DNA of 64,000 nt from Triangularia verruculosa. Taxonomy: Eukaryota > Ascomycota > Sordariomycetes > Sordariales > Podosporaceae. How positions within the stretch are numbered: position 1 is the first letter of the stretch; each line of letters opens with the position of its first letter. The notes beneath the pieces were generated by a model. It did no database searches, was not told the DNA's origin, and saw nothing but the letters and a program-made list of their open reading frames with translations. Position numbers and translations under genes: made by a program. Below are positions 1 to 11,188 of the stretch, in pieces. The stretch spans positions 18,424 through 82,423 of the forward strand of contig MU864018.1 in the NCBI GenBank assembly GCA_033296885.1, read 5' to 3'.

Positions 1-1321
1 AAGTATTCAGACAAGGTGTGTATCTTCATGGATTCTCGATAAAGGCAACGGATTTCAACGCATGGCGTACAATATGTCACAGTTGCGAAGGGACAGGAGA
101 AGATTTCATTACTAGTGTCGTCCCAGACGACTAGGTATCCATCGTGAATTTAACGACAATTAGAATACCTGAGAGATTTTGTAAAAGCGCAAGTGTTGCC
201 CAGCGCAATGTTTGTGCAGGGTGTGGATGCTTGGTCAGAACCAGGTAGCCACCACTCCAAGTACCTCACCAACATGGAGTTACCATTCCATAACAGCAAT
301 ATATCGGAACTTACTTCTTAACGGTACTTAGCGAAGTCTGATACAGTTAATGCTTAAGCGAGTGGAAACAAAAGGTAGTTATGCTAAGGTACCTAATTAC
401 AGCGGGGATTTTGGATATTCTCCCACGAAAAGTCAAATCGCTATTTCGTAGCAAACATTCTTGTTGGGCTTGAAGTCCATGGTGAGACCGGCTGTGTTCA
501 AATCCTCTCAACGTTGTTGATTGGTCCACATGTTCGCTTCCAGGGTCGCATGTGGCACAGCCTGGCCGCTGAGAAGTATTTTTGGCCTGCCTGCCGGGAG
601 CTTGCATTAGCATCCTTTTTGCTTACCTAGATTTACACTCTGTGCGTTTTTGAGGGCAATCGGGTCAAATGGTCATCCGACGCCGGCCGGCAAAAGTCTA
701 TTCGGAACGTCTGGTTGTGGCGGAGAATGAGGCTTCCAAGCCTCGCGGATGAAATGATCTCCTCAGCTGAATGCCAAGGCCCGACGCATGAAGCTTTGGC
801 AGCCACAGCAGCTTCTGCTTACTTCAGCCTCGTTGATCGAGCTGCTCTTGGCATCGAAGATCAAGGCCGCGGACGACTGTTACACCGAGTTTGCTGTAAT
901 ACTCCTTAGCCCCGGCAGTTGTACCTAGTTTCAAGTTGAGGAGGATGGCTTCATGTTTCTATCCTTAGCTGTCAAGCCAAAATGACGCTTATGATCTTGA
1001 CGATCAACCATCTCTCCGATCCTGTCATGATGTTTACAGCTACAGCAGGACAGGTTCTCCAACTCAACGTTAGACACCTTGCAGTCTTACGCCAGCCACA
1101 ATTATCACGGCGAAGAGATGGAGATCGACAAACATCATAAACACCAAGATGCTGTTCGAGAAGGGTATAAAGAGTCTTGAAACTCTCGACCATGAGTTTT
1201 CCTTTCTCTCATCATCATCAGCATCTCTCCTACAATCACCAGCACCTTTCAGCTCACAGCTTCATCATATACCTCCAAAGCAGCCCGCCAAAACCTGTTC
1301 AACCACCTCAACCCCTTCAAA
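1..1321. other. intergenic, no gene recognised
   Basis: Only short unconvincing open frames are present on either strand. The 3' part is the promoter and leader of the secreted-peptide gene, with a TATA-like element at 1166-1172 and a CT-rich leader from about 1200 to 1320. A TAAGGTACCTA motif of the kind dispersed through this window lies at 385-395. Confidence 0.5.
1166..1172 (+). promoter_or_regulatory. TATA-like box of the secreted-peptide gene
   Basis: TATAAAG lies about 155 bases before the ATG at 1322. A start site roughly 30 bases downstream would give a leader of about 125 nt, normal for a filamentous fungus. The position is seen in the sequence; the function is inferred. Confidence 0.4.
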
Positions 1322-2018
1322 ATGAAGTTCTTCACCACCATCCTCTGCACCGTTGTCGCCCTGACCTCCGCCGCAGCCGTCAACTACGACTTCTACGACT
1401 TCTACGCCCCCGAGGACGCCCTCGCAAAGCGTGAAGCCGCCGCTGCACTCAGCTTCGATCCTGCCCACGACCCTCTCGCCACTCGCAGCGGCGAGGATGT
1501 CGACATCGTCACTGCTGACCTTGCCGACGGCGGCGAAAAGGTCGAGATTATCGTTGATGGTGTTTCCAAGGGGTATTTGATCGTCAGCCCCGATGGCGAT
1601 GGTAACGCTTGTTATCCCGTACTCTTATGCTTCATAGACTGACGCTTCCCCGCAGTTCACGGTTTCGACGAAAATGGCACCGCCGTCGACCTTGACGCCG
1701 TGCTTGCTGCTCGTGATGATCACGAAGTTGCTGGTGTTGAGAAGCGGGCTCTGGCTTGGCTTCGTGTTTTGGCCCGCCTCGCTCCTGTGATTAAGAGATT
1801 TGGCAGCCGTGTTATCTCTTGGCTGAAGTGTGTGGGTGTTTGGAGCCAGATTCTTGACTGCGCTCCTAAGGTATGTTTTACACCTCCACTGCTGGTGAAA
1901 GCGAAATGTACTAATGCCCTTTGCTCAGCTCGTCAACTGTGCTACCTATGGCAAGGCTCCCTGGGAGTGCATTGCCGGTATCAACTGCATTGGCAAGGCC
2001 GCTAAGAAGTGCAGCTAA
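1322..2018 (+). CDS. small secreted Kex2-processed cysteine-rich peptide precursor
   Basis: Three exons (1322-1601, 1656-1870, 1929-2018) encode 194 residues. The introns are 54 and 58 bp with GTAACG and GTATGT donors. A hydrophobic signal peptide covers about residues 1-19. An acidic pro-region follows, with dibasic KR sites at 36-37 and 123-124. The predicted mature part, 125-194, starts with a cationic amphipathic stretch rich in L, W, R and K. Six cysteines follow at 152, 162, 169, 179, 185 and 193 (spacing 9-6-9-5-7), enough for three disulfides. The layout (signal, acidic propeptide, KR site, cationic Cys-rich core) is that of secreted antimicrobial or killer-type peptides and small effectors. 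I do not recognise the family, so the role is inference. Its neighbour downstream is a HET-domain gene on the same strand. Confidence 0.7.
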
Positions 2019-2473
2019 AGAAACGACTACCTTATCTATGCTACGAGTGATAACGAAAGGGAAGATGAATGGGTTTTGGGAGGGGATTAGCGAGGATTGG
2101 TTTTTGTTTTCTTGGGCTATGGTGTACTTCTGATTTCTCTGTTGTATTTTAGACACAGTTTCCTTTGGGTCCAGTTGCCTGTTAACAGACGCGGCAACAA
2201 AGCGAGCAATTGACAGTCAGTCTTTTCCGTGCATAAGTGTTTTCTTTTGACATTCGACGCAAAAGACTGTGAAGTAGCCAATCAGTGCGACGGACGCAGC
2301 GGAATTGGGGCACAGCCACATCTCGATCGCGGGCATTAGCCTCTGAGGCAGAGGCTGTAAGCAGGGGTAACATTTCCCCGACGACAAGGTAAATGAGGGA
2401 CCTCGTAGAATGTTTATGAGCCCTGATAAAGAGTTCAAAGCCGTCAAGAAGAGTCAAAACGCAACACGGCAAC
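2019..2473. other. intergenic between peptide gene and HET gene
   Basis: This holds the 3' region of the peptide gene and the promoter of the HET gene. I see no further gene. Confidence 0.5.
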
Positions 2474-4860
2474 ATGAAGAAGCTATTCAGAAAACTCAAG
2501 CCGAAGCCCGATGCCGATAGCCGAGGGCTTTCAGAGACAGCTTCACTCCGAGAAGCCCTCCCCACCGCGGTCCCCAGCAGCTCTTCGCCCGCCGAGCGCC
2601 AGCCACAGGCCAACCAGCCGTCTATCGCTCCACCTCCAGCACCACCTATAGAAGTCCTGCCGTCGAGCGAGCTCTGCCAAGTTTGTTTCCATCTCGACCC
2701 AACACAGGCCCCTAAGGATGGTAACCTAGATGCCAAACAACCTTCATGGGCTGTACTAGAGTACAACATCCCGCCAGAGACACACGTGGCCAAAGTCGTC
2801 CCGAAATCTGAGGACCTCATCGAATCGGCAAATGGCGGTTGCATGCACTGCTTCATCGTGCGTGCCGCGCTCACCGCGTTGCACCCGGGATGGGAGAGCG
2901 AGAAGACCATTCTCCATATCTTCTTAGCGCCCGGGATCCCTGTTGTTGTGCGGCTTGAGTTTGGGACACTCGTTACCACCTATATGAGCAGAGAGGAGGC
3001 GCTTCAGACTTATGGCTTTGATGTCCCTGTCAAGTTTACAGCGACGGTTATTGACCCCGAAAAACCTAAAGTTGAGGTTGAGATTTACCGGCCCATTTCA
3101 TCAAGCCCTGCAGATGCAACTGTGGCTCAGCGCTCAGGTAGGTAACCATGTCGCTCTTTTCTTAACGCCTACATGGGAAAAAGGTCCTGACAACCTGTCT
3201 GCTAGGCTTCGAGCTTTCATCCTTGGTACGGCACGTCGGATTCGGCGAGAATATCCCCCCCCATGCTGGTGACGAGGCCTCCCTGAAGTTCATCCAGCAG
3301 CACGTAGAGCAGTGCATCACAGATCATAAATGCGGGGGCAACGAGACTCTGCCGTTACTGCCAGACCGTGTGATATGGATCCAGGCGAGCAACCCCAGCC
3401 ACATTCAGCTCGTGGAGCCAAAGGGGATCCGCGCCAAGTATATTGCCCTCAGCTACTGTTGGGGACCTGTGTCGCCAGAAACATACCTCACCGACGTGAA
3501 CAACCTTGAATCCAGGAAACTCGGTATCGACTACGATGACCTGCCACCGCTTCTCCGTGACGTCGTGACGTGCGCCCGGGCTCTCAATATCGAATATCTT
3601 TGGGTTGATCGGCTCTGCATCGTTCAGGGAGAGGGCGGCGACTTTTCGACGCAAGCACCTAAAATGGGAGATATCTACGGCAACGCCACGATCACCATAG
3701 CAGCCGCCTCCGGAACCTCGGAGAGCGACCGTATCCTTATCGAGAGGGACTCCACGGGTGGCCCGTTTTCCCTTGACGTGAAACTGGAGGGCATGGGTAC
3801 TCTAACGCTCATGGTTCGTCGGCGGACGCATAAGATCGGCACTGAAAACGAAGGAGGTGACCACGGCCGGGTCTCAACGCGTGCTTGGATCTGGCAGGAA
3901 CGCCTTCTCTCCTCTCGTACCGTGTTCTTCACGCCCTGTGCGCTCAAGTTCGAATGTCGTCACCACTCCGTGTGGCAGGGATATGGTCCCGGTGTTGTGG
4001 GCAACTCATGGTCAGCACACGTGGACCTTGCCTCGAACTCCCATGATGCATGGCTTAGACTGGTTACCGAGTTCATGAAGCGGGACATCACTCACCCGTC
4101 GGATCGTCTTCCTGCCATTGAGTCTGTGATGCAGCGTATTGCTACGAACACCAACTGGAGACCGTTTTGGGGCGTTTTTGAGGATAGACTCATCGAAAGT
4201 CTCGGATGGAGCACCAAAACGCAGAACGCCGCGTCCGAACAATCCGCTTCCCGTATGAACCCGGCGCATTATGCCCCGACATGGAGCTGGGCGAGTGTTG
4301 ATGGGGAAATCACGTATCTTCACGTGCTCACCGACCAGCACTACGCACCCCTTGGTCTTGTAGACCCTCTTGTCTACGAGTTGCAGTATCGTGACCTGGA
4401 CCGTGCTACTGGTGCCATCACTCTGGTTGGAAGATACCTGATTGGCGGCATTCGATGTAGCATCGAGCCGAACTTGTCGTATGAAGAGGACGGCGAGGGC
4501 AACGGCGGGGTCGCTAAGTACCGCTACACCCACAAGGTTCGAGTCTCTGGCCAGCATGCAGACTTTGTTTTCGAGCCTGATGTTCCGCTGATGCCATTCG
4601 GTGGCGAGGCCGGTCAGCCCTACACGCCCTCGGTAGTCAGAATGCCTCATGGAGGTCAGAGTCCTACTGAGGAGTGGACAGGGAACTGCTTAGTCTTGTT
4701 GTTGGCTCGACGCAATAAGAGATCATTGGGCTTGTTGCTAGGTGCGTCGTTGAGGGACTCTAACGGGCCGACTTGGGAGCGCATCGGTATTTCGAGCTCG
4801 ATTGCCGTGTCTGTCTGGGACGAGGAACATGTAAAGAGAGGGCCAATGAGGGTCGTATGA
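2474..4860 (+). CDS. HET-domain (heterokaryon incompatibility) protein
   Basis: Two exons (2474-3137, 3206-4860) encode 772 residues. The 68-bp intron has a GTAGGT donor and a CTAG acceptor. The basic, proline-rich N-terminus precedes a region with CQVC and CMHC motifs. The HET domain (PF06985) starts near residue 298. Its first block reads YIALSYCWG, then LWVDRLCIVQ, then a MGDIYGNATIT block. The motif RAWIWQERLLSSR further on is typical of long HET proteins of the Tol type. HET domains trigger cell death after non-self recognition between fungal strains; the signal sensed here is unknown. The gene appears intact, unlike several genes downstream, and sits at the edge of the 2EXR gene array. 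Confidence 0.88.
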
Positions 4861-5498
4861 CCGAGCCGATACCAGGGTGAGAGACGGGGATGGTGGCTAA
4901 GTTCCTATTCTCAGGGCTGGCAGGAAAGCAGTGAGCCGGTGAGCACGGTCATCATACAGTACCTGGACACTCGCCTTGCCTACCAATGTGACAGACATTG
5001 CTGCAAAAATTCCTTTGTCAGTCATTGCGTAAGGCGGTGAAGATTGGGCAATCAGTCAATGGTGTAGGTACCTAATGACCATGGTAGAATTGGGATGACA
5101 TACCACGAGGCGGAGAATTGGTCGGAAACCTGTCATGAGATAAGTATGCAAATTTCGGCGGGGCGGGGCAGAGCAAGGGAGCTAGTCTCCTCCGGATCTA
5201 TAAAACCTGCGTACCTACCTAGTCAAATGAAGGGCTCGACCCGCCATAGCATTAAACACAGACACAGATATATATACCGACCACGACAGCTTTCCAGTCG
5301 CCATTCTCCATCTACGATCGAGGATGGATGGAGCTGTCTTCACTAGAGACCGAACGTCCTACCTGGTCTACAACATTCCCACACTAGCAGTTTCCGCTTC
5401 GTCCTGACGTCTGTTTTGAGGCTGACGATTTGCGCGGAATTACACAGACAAAACCCTCATCGCCAACCATCGCGATAGGTAGTTTTCCAGCAACAATC
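4861..5498. other. intergenic between HET gene and first 2EXR gene
   Basis: Promoter region of the first 2EXR gene. It contains TAGGTACCTA at 5065-5074 and TACCTACCTAG at 5212-5222, two of the dispersed motifs noted in the findings. No gene is seen. Confidence 0.5.
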
Positions 5499-6902
5499 AT
5501 GCATGCCTTACCAACCGAAATTCGGTTGCATATTTACCGTCTCGTTTGGGAGCCCCAAATGGTCGCCTTGGGTTCCGAGCACCATTCCCATAAGGATCCG
5601 GTAACCCTTCAGATCAACCACGAAGCGAGGCAGGAAACCCTTAGGCATTACCACAGGATTTGTGTAGACTATCTCTATCACCGGCCGAGAAAAAGACATG
5701 GCTATATCAGCCCCAACCTGGACGTTCTTTCTTTTTATGTTGCAGCCCGGGCCCTTCCCACCGCGACTAGCTTGACCGTTCTCGATGCCCCCAAGTTCCG
5801 CATCGAACCTGCCATCACCCAGCCCCTCCTTCGCATTACCATAGAACCCTTCTCGGGTCCCAACACCGACTTCGGAATGGTGCTGAACACCTTCCCACTC
5901 CTCACGAGCACGAGAACATGTTCGCTGGCATCAAGGAGCTATCTTGGGAACCCAGACCCAGCCAAGATATCGACCACGACTGCGCGTTACCGAATCTGCT
6001 GCTCACCAGCGAAGAAAAGTACGCTTGTTGGTTGGGAAGAAGCCGTCTTCCGCCCTCACGAAACCAGCAAGAACTCCTGGTGTTGGAAGTACAGCCCAGC
6101 AGAAAGCCGGCCGTTGACTTCAATGCCGCCGAATGTTGACGAGGTCATCAACACGAAAGATGCATCGACCTGGCCCGAGCCGGTGGAGGGATCGGAGCTT
6201 CGTATCCCCTGCGCAGTTTCCTACTGGGACCAGGTCCAACCTCAACGCATCCTCAAAAAGGATGATGTTTTGGTCTTTGACGCCGGCCCGCTCCCCCTAA
6301 AGACTTTTGGTCCACTGCCTAAAACCGAGAACGGGGAGGAGTGGGTGGTTTTAAAGGTAGTCGACACCGACGACGTATGGGACAAGGAGCTCATGTCGCT
6401 CGCATTTGGGCACTTCTTCGCCTTCAGTTCCGCATCCCTCGTCGACCACGGTGTCAGGAGTGAGAATGGGCTGTCAGGCCCCTGTGACTTCAGCAGAAGC
6501 GAGTGCCCCGCCGTGCGCATGGTCCTACACTGGCTAGATGGTATAGAGTGGCGCTGGAGGCGACTTCCTACCGACATCCAAGAAAGAGCCATGATAGTGG
6601 GCGAAGCCGTTCAAGGGGTCTGTGGGCCCGGGTATATGTACGACAACACCACCACGCAAGGTGATGAGGAAAATGGGAAGTATGGGACGCCCGTGGATTT
6701 CGCGGGGTGGAATTTGTGCCATCATCCGCTGGTTAGCGGTCCCGGAATCTGGGAGAAGCATTGTGGCCGGAGCATAGTGAAGCCCGGTGAATATATTTTA
6801 TCCGTGTCACCCAAGCATCAGGAGGTCTTGGCAAGGAACTTCTGCGGCAATTCTCATGGGTTAGCCCTGTGGATTTCTGGTGTGCCTACCGTTTACGAAT
6901 GA
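5499..6902 (+). CDS. 2EXR-domain protein, array copy 1 (intact)
   Basis: A single exon of 467 residues. The ATG at 5499 is chosen because it opens directly on the LPTEIR motif; the frame is open upstream but has no earlier ATG. The N-terminus carries the two E-x-R motifs that define the 2EXR family (PF20150): EIR at 7-9 and EAR at 42-44, followed by RQETLRHYHR and a GYISPNLD motif. Shared with the other copies are an RYRIC block, a W-x-Y-x-P block, an AVSYWD...RIL block, a WVVLKVV block and a VCGPGYMY block near the C-terminus. The function of 2EXR proteins is not established. It is transcribed towards copy 2, with 303 bp between their stop codons. Confidence 0.8.
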   Translation: MHALPTEIRLHIYRLVWEPQMVALGSEHHSHKDPVTLQINHEARQETLRHYHRICVDYLYHRPRKRHGYISPNLDVLSFYVAARALPTATSLTVLDAPKFRIEPAITQPLLRITIEPFSGPNTDFGMVLNTFPLLTSTRTCSLASRSYLGNPDPAKISTTTARYRICCSPAKKSTLVGWEEAVFRPHETSKNSWCWKYSPAESRPLTSMPPNVDEVINTKDASTWPEPVEGSELRIPCAVSYWDQVQPQRILKKDDVLVFDAGPLPLKTFGPLPKTENGEEWVVLKVVDTDDVWDKELMSLAFGHFFAFSSASLVDHGVRSENGLSGPCDFSRSECPAVRMVLHWLDGIEWRWRRLPTDIQERAMIVGEAVQGVCGPGYMYDNTTTQGDEENGKYGTPVDFAGWNLCHHPLVSGPGIWEKHCGRSIVKPGEYILSVSPKHQEVLARNFCGNSHGLALWISGVPTVYE

Positions 6903-7205
6903 AGGCGAGCAAGGATAGCTTAATGTATCAAGGTGGATAAACCGCTGGATGGACAAGGGTTGGGTTAGAATGGTATGTTACAGGAGATAGAGGAAAGGGA
7001 ATATATTCGTTGACTAATGGAGTCCAAAAGTTCATAACCCTGGCCAAGAAAGAGCTCATGGGGCAAAATCTTGCTGTCAATTGCAACTGATATGATGGCT
7101 TCCATATGGCCGAGGAGGCGCTCATAATATTGAAGGATGCCCGTGGTTCCAGAATATTCACACAATTGGAATGAGACAGCGCCCTGCTGGGGAGTGTCTT
7201 TAGAT
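6903..7205. other. convergent 3' region of 2EXR copies 1 and 2
   Basis: Both neighbouring genes end here. I see no gene. Confidence 0.4.
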
Positions 7206-8716
7206 TCATGCCGTCAATGTCCCGTGCTTGACACACTGGTGCCACTTCCTATCCACAAGCAGGCGATTCTCTCCGCGCGCTAGTTGAACCTCGTGAGGGA
7301 CAAATATTCTGTCTGCTGCCTCTGCGGCCATGCTGTCGCCGCTGAAACCGTGAGTCACCAAACCATTACTAACCAGGGGAAAGCCGGAGTTCCCAATCAG
7401 CGAGGAATGCATCGGATGCCTCAGCCCACTGTTACCAGGAGTATCATATCTCTCTTCCTGTCCGTCCCACCCCGCGATCTCATTCTCATTCAAATATCCA
7501 GGTGCACAAACTCCATGTACGGTGACAGTCTGCAGGCTCGCGATCTGTTTCAGCTTTGGTACCACGCGACTGAAGAACCCGTCCTGTATAGCGTGGGCAC
7601 TTTTGACAGCGGCGCGGGCGTCATGTAGATCTTTGAACGCGTGTGCTATCGCCTCGCGGTGGTAAACATGGTTCGGGGAGACAACCATGAAGACAGACCA
7701 ACCTTCCCCTTGAGACGTCTGGGTATCTGTGTCCTGTTGGAACCGGTGGCGGTCGAATTGGAGGACGCCCCTCTTTCTCAGGACCCTCCGCGCGTCGCGG
7801 TCAAACCAGTGGGACACTGCGGCCGGCGCTCGCAATTCAGTCGCGGTGTTGGGGTTTGGTGGCTGCCAGTTTGTCGAGAAGTTCAAAGCGATGTCGGCTG
7901 TCGGGACACTTGCTTCAGGGCGGTACTGCCACCGCCAGAACGTGGGCGTGTGGTTGCTGAGGCGGGAACAGTCGAGGCAGCGGGAACCATTGGCTCCTGC
8001 TGCACTCGGATCCTCAACCGCAGGATAGAATGCGGCATCTTCCCACTCAACTAAGATGGGCCCGTCACTGGGAGGGGTCCGACAAATTCGATATCGGTTC
8101 TTGTTGCAGTCTGCAGCGCTTCTAAGATCTTGCATGGCGGAGGCTGGCGCCACAGGACGTACAAGGCTTCCATCGGCCCGCCGGTAGGAAAACGCAGGTA
8201 TCTCATCCGAATCACGTAACATATCACTCGTGGGTTTAGAAACCCAAAAGTCAATTGTCTTGATGAGTCGGAGCAGTCCACGCGCATGGAGAGCGCGGAC
8301 GAGGCCGTCCAGGTCACATGAAGACAGGGTGATGTGAAGAAGCGCCTCTTTCAAGCCGCGGAACCCCAAAGTCAAATCAGACCTCATCAAGGCACTGCTA
8401 GCTGAGAATTCCATGATATGCAGGATGTCGAGTCGGGGGTTGATATATCCTTGTTGGACAATTAGGCGGCCGTCTTGCCCGTAGCTGCATTGGTAGTGGT
8501 TATAATGCCTCTGTGTCTCTTTTCGCGCTTCGTAATTCAGGGACAAGGCAAGGTGACTGGCAGCTTTCTTCGCGGCTGCTTGACGGGAATTGGCACAGCA
8601 GTCAAGGGGAGAGTCACGACAGCAGGCTCCCATGTATCTCTATAGACCTGCAGCCGAAGCTCGGGTCCCAGACCCTGGAAGTTGAATTTCGGTAGGTCCA
8701 AAGTTGGAGAGTCCAT
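7206..8716 (-). pseudogene. 2EXR-domain gene, array copy 2, frameshifted near the 5' end
   Basis: From the ATG at 8716 the frame encodes a proper 2EXR start, with PELRLQVYR (first E-x-R) and TWEPAVV, up to LPVTL. There it is thrown out of frame by a 5-bp tandem duplication at 8544-8553. Without the extra unit the next residues, SLNYEARKET (second E-x-R), line up exactly with the paralogues. Downstream the frame is open to 7206 with the family blocks RYRICRTPP, WRWQYRP, AVSHWFD, VHGVCAPGYL and FPLVS. No intron with GT-AG ends removes the shift. An internal ATG at 8633 could give a 475-residue protein lacking the first motif, so a shortened product cannot be excluded. A decayed gene is more likely. 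Confidence 0.7.
8544..8553. repeat. 5-bp tandem duplication breaking 2EXR copy 2
   Basis: CAAGG occurs twice in a row on the + strand. Removing one unit joins the two 2EXR half-frames so that the spacing matches the intact paralogues. This is typical of a replication-slippage insertion. Confidence 0.65.
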
Positions 8717-9260
8717 GTTGCCTTTCTTTCGCGATCACTGAAGATGCTGGTGGGCGGTGCTCTGTGATGCGGGGATGGGTTGCTGGCAGATGTCTCGGAG
8801 TTAAGGGCGCCAATACAAATTGAAACCCTAACCCTACCAGTCACATGGAACCCTTGATTCAAGACTTCTCTGGGATCTCAAGACGCGATTGTCAGGTCTA
8901 TTGATACCCTCCCATCTGCTTCTTTACATCTGGACCCCGGTTATATCAATGATTCAATACCTTAGGTACCTATCTACCAAAGGAGGTCCAAGCTACGTTC
9001 CTTCCCCAGGCACCCACGTTCCCCACCCACCTTATCTTCATTTATTTGCTCTTTTCACCTCGTCTGATACCGCGACTTTTCAAACGCGTACATATCCCCG
9101 CTTCTTTTTACCTGATCTGTAGGGCTTTGAAGATCTTCGCCGCACCCCCAAATTTTGTCTCACCGTCCAGAGGTTGTCCCCGTTTTCGACACGTAGCAGC
9201 CAGCTCATCAAGTTCCGAAGAAACCATCACACTTCGACGAAGCCGTCTAGCATCGCATCA
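8717..9260. promoter_or_regulatory. shared divergent promoter region of 2EXR copies 2 and 3
   Basis: Copy 2 (minus) and copy 3 (plus) start on either side of this 544-bp interval. It contains AAACCCTAACCCTA near 8823-8836, a telobox-like promoter element, and TAGGTACCTA at 8963-8972. CT-rich leader sequence precedes the ATG at 9261. Promoter function is inferred from the arrangement. Confidence 0.45.
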
Positions 9261-10757
9261 ATGTCGCCCCGATCACCCACAAAGAACCAGCAGAAAAGCC
9301 CGGGAGGTTGGAGCCGTCTGCCGGCCGAAATTCGACTCAAGATATATCAGGATGTCTGGGAGACAAGGACAGTATTCTTCGGAATCAGGAAGCCCGGCAC
9401 GATCGCACACCCACCCATTACACTCGCCATCAACTGCGAGTCGCGCCAAGAGACGTTGAAACATTATCATCGCTACGACATGTCCATTTCTCGGAAAATC
9501 AAGGGCTTGTCGGGCAACCCAGACCAGTGGATCATTATGCACAAATACGGATACGTCAATCCTCATCTGGACACTCTATGCTTGACATCTTTGGCAGGGG
9601 AGCTATTCAGGACCAAATTGAAAGCTCTAAGGTTCCCGACTATTCATGAGCCTGTACTCCACTTCGCCATTGACGATACCGCCGGCAGCCGGGGTCCTGA
9701 TATATATCCCCGTTTGATGTTCCTAAACGGGCTTGAGCACCTCATCCTCACCCTTGATTTCTGGGCATCAGTAGTGCACCCTGCCGGGGGGGCAGCCAGC
9801 AACTACCGTTATCGTGTTTGCTGGACTCGGGGCCCAGCTGCCCTGAAGACTCTCGCCCGCTATGAGACTGCCGTTTTCCGGCCCGACGCTGGTCAAGATT
9901 TCAACCAAAAAGTGACATCGGCTGCGCGATTCTACTGCTCAAAGGACAACTGTGAGAAGCGCGAAGTGTGCTCGACATGGAAGTATGTCCCCGATGCGAG
10001 TCGCACCCTCACCTGCGACCAGCGAGGCCTCATACAACAACCTGACTCCCTTCCGATGGCGGACCAGAGTGCCGATCCAGAACGCTCGCGAGAACTTCGG
10101 ATGGTGTCTGCCATTGCTTCTAGTCACGAACTGGAAGCCCACGGACGTCAATCCCTCAAACGTGATGAGGTACTGCTGTTCAACTCCTGCCCCGCAGCTG
10201 CCCTGAGATCCGCCCGAAACGTCGGCCGCCGCCGTGTCGGTTGGATCGTGCTGAAGGTCGTTTCACCAGATGACGTTTGGCCTCAGGAGCTAGCTGGTAG
10301 AGCCTTTGAGCATCTCGAATGGTATGGTTGTTCGCATATGTATTCGAGGCAAGCCGGTAAGGGGTACAACCACTCGCGCAAATTCAGTTGGACGATGAAC
10401 AGAATCCTGTCTCTTATGCTCGAGGTGGAGGATGCGATACGGTATGTCAACAAAAGGCCAGAGGTCACAGTGGGCAGCTCTCCTAGGGCTGTTAGAAAGA
10501 GAGATGGGTTAGTCGATGGGGTGTGTGGCCCGAGGTATTTGTGCCCGGGTCAAGGCCGTCTCAGGGTGCCGCATCCAGAGGAACCAGGGCTGGACGACGA
10601 TTGTTATCCTGAAGTGAGCGATCCATCATTCAGCGAACGAGCACTGCGCGGCAAGACTGAGGAATTGCCATATCAAGTGCGGTTTCTGTCTCAAGACCAC
10701 TGGGAGGCTGTGTCGAAGGTCTATCACAGCTGTGACAAAGGATCAGCGGATGCTTAG
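9261..10757 (+). CDS. 2EXR-domain protein, array copy 3 (intact)
   Basis: A single exon of 498 residues starting at the first ATG of the frame. The 2EXR motifs are EIR at 23-25, with LPAEIRLKIYQDVWE around it, and ESR at 60-62 in the context LAINCESRQETLKHYHRY. The family blocks follow in order: GYVNPHLD, RYRVCWT, a C-x4-C segment, TWKYVPDASR, ELRM...ASSHE, GWIVLKVVSPDDVWPQEL and VDGVCGPRYL. The C-terminal part is charged, with no membrane segment. The strongest identity is to the copies at 5499-6902 and 11189-12799. It is divergent from copy 2 and convergent with copy 4, as inverted duplications would leave it. Biochemical function is unknown. Confidence 0.8.
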   Translation: MSPRSPTKNQQKSPGGWSRLPAEIRLKIYQDVWETRTVFFGIRKPGTIAHPPITLAINCESRQETLKHYHRYDMSISRKIKGLSGNPDQWIIMHKYGYVNPHLDTLCLTSLAGELFRTKLKALRFPTIHEPVLHFAIDDTAGSRGPDIYPRLMFLNGLEHLILTLDFWASVVHPAGGAASNYRYRVCWTRGPAALKTLARYETAVFRPDAGQDFNQKVTSAARFYCSKDNCEKREVCSTWKYVPDASRTLTCDQRGLIQQPDSLPMADQSADPERSRELRMVSAIASSHELEAHGRQSLKRDEVLLFNSCPAAALRSARNVGRRRVGWIVLKVVSPDDVWPQELAGRAFEHLEWYGCSHMYSRQAGKGYNHSRKFSWTMNRILSLMLEVEDAIRYVNKRPEVTVGSSPRAVRKRDGLVDGVCGPRYLCPGQGRLRVPHPEEPGLDDDCYPEVSDPSFSERALRGKTEELPYQVRFLSQDHWEAVSKVYHSCDKGSADA

Positions 10758-11188
10758 ATTGCGCATGGCAAGGGATGATGCCGATGGATGGGACTCAAAA
10801 GATCATTGACAGGACATCAAAGCGGGTTGATGGAAGCGAAAAAAGAGCAGTTAGGAAGCATCAAGATGAATGCTACGGGCTTCAGGCCTTTGTTAAGTAA
10901 GATAATGTAAAATATGATGGAATACCTTATCCCCTCAACATGATCATTGTGCGTTATTTTTATTGTTATTTCCCATGTATTTTAACCTACTGGATATCAT
11001 AGATGCAGAAAGGTAATGGGAGAAGGAACACGCGCAAGTATCTCCGTTCGCTACCCAATAGATGTTGATGTATGCCTTGGAAAGGGTCATGAGCAGGTGA
11101 AATGTCTCTTCTTGTACATGATCCCACGGGATCTCCAAAATTCGATTATTCTTTTGAAGTAGCTGCTTCCTTTAAAGTATTCCAAAAA
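10758..11188. other. convergent 3' region of 2EXR copies 3 and 4
   Basis: AT-richer non-coding sequence with the 3' ends of both genes. No gene is seen. Confidence 0.4.

Noticed and set aside
8823..8836. telomere-like CCCTAA repeats (also near 60337)
   Set aside because: Only two units at each site; more likely telobox promoter elements or chance than a telomere.
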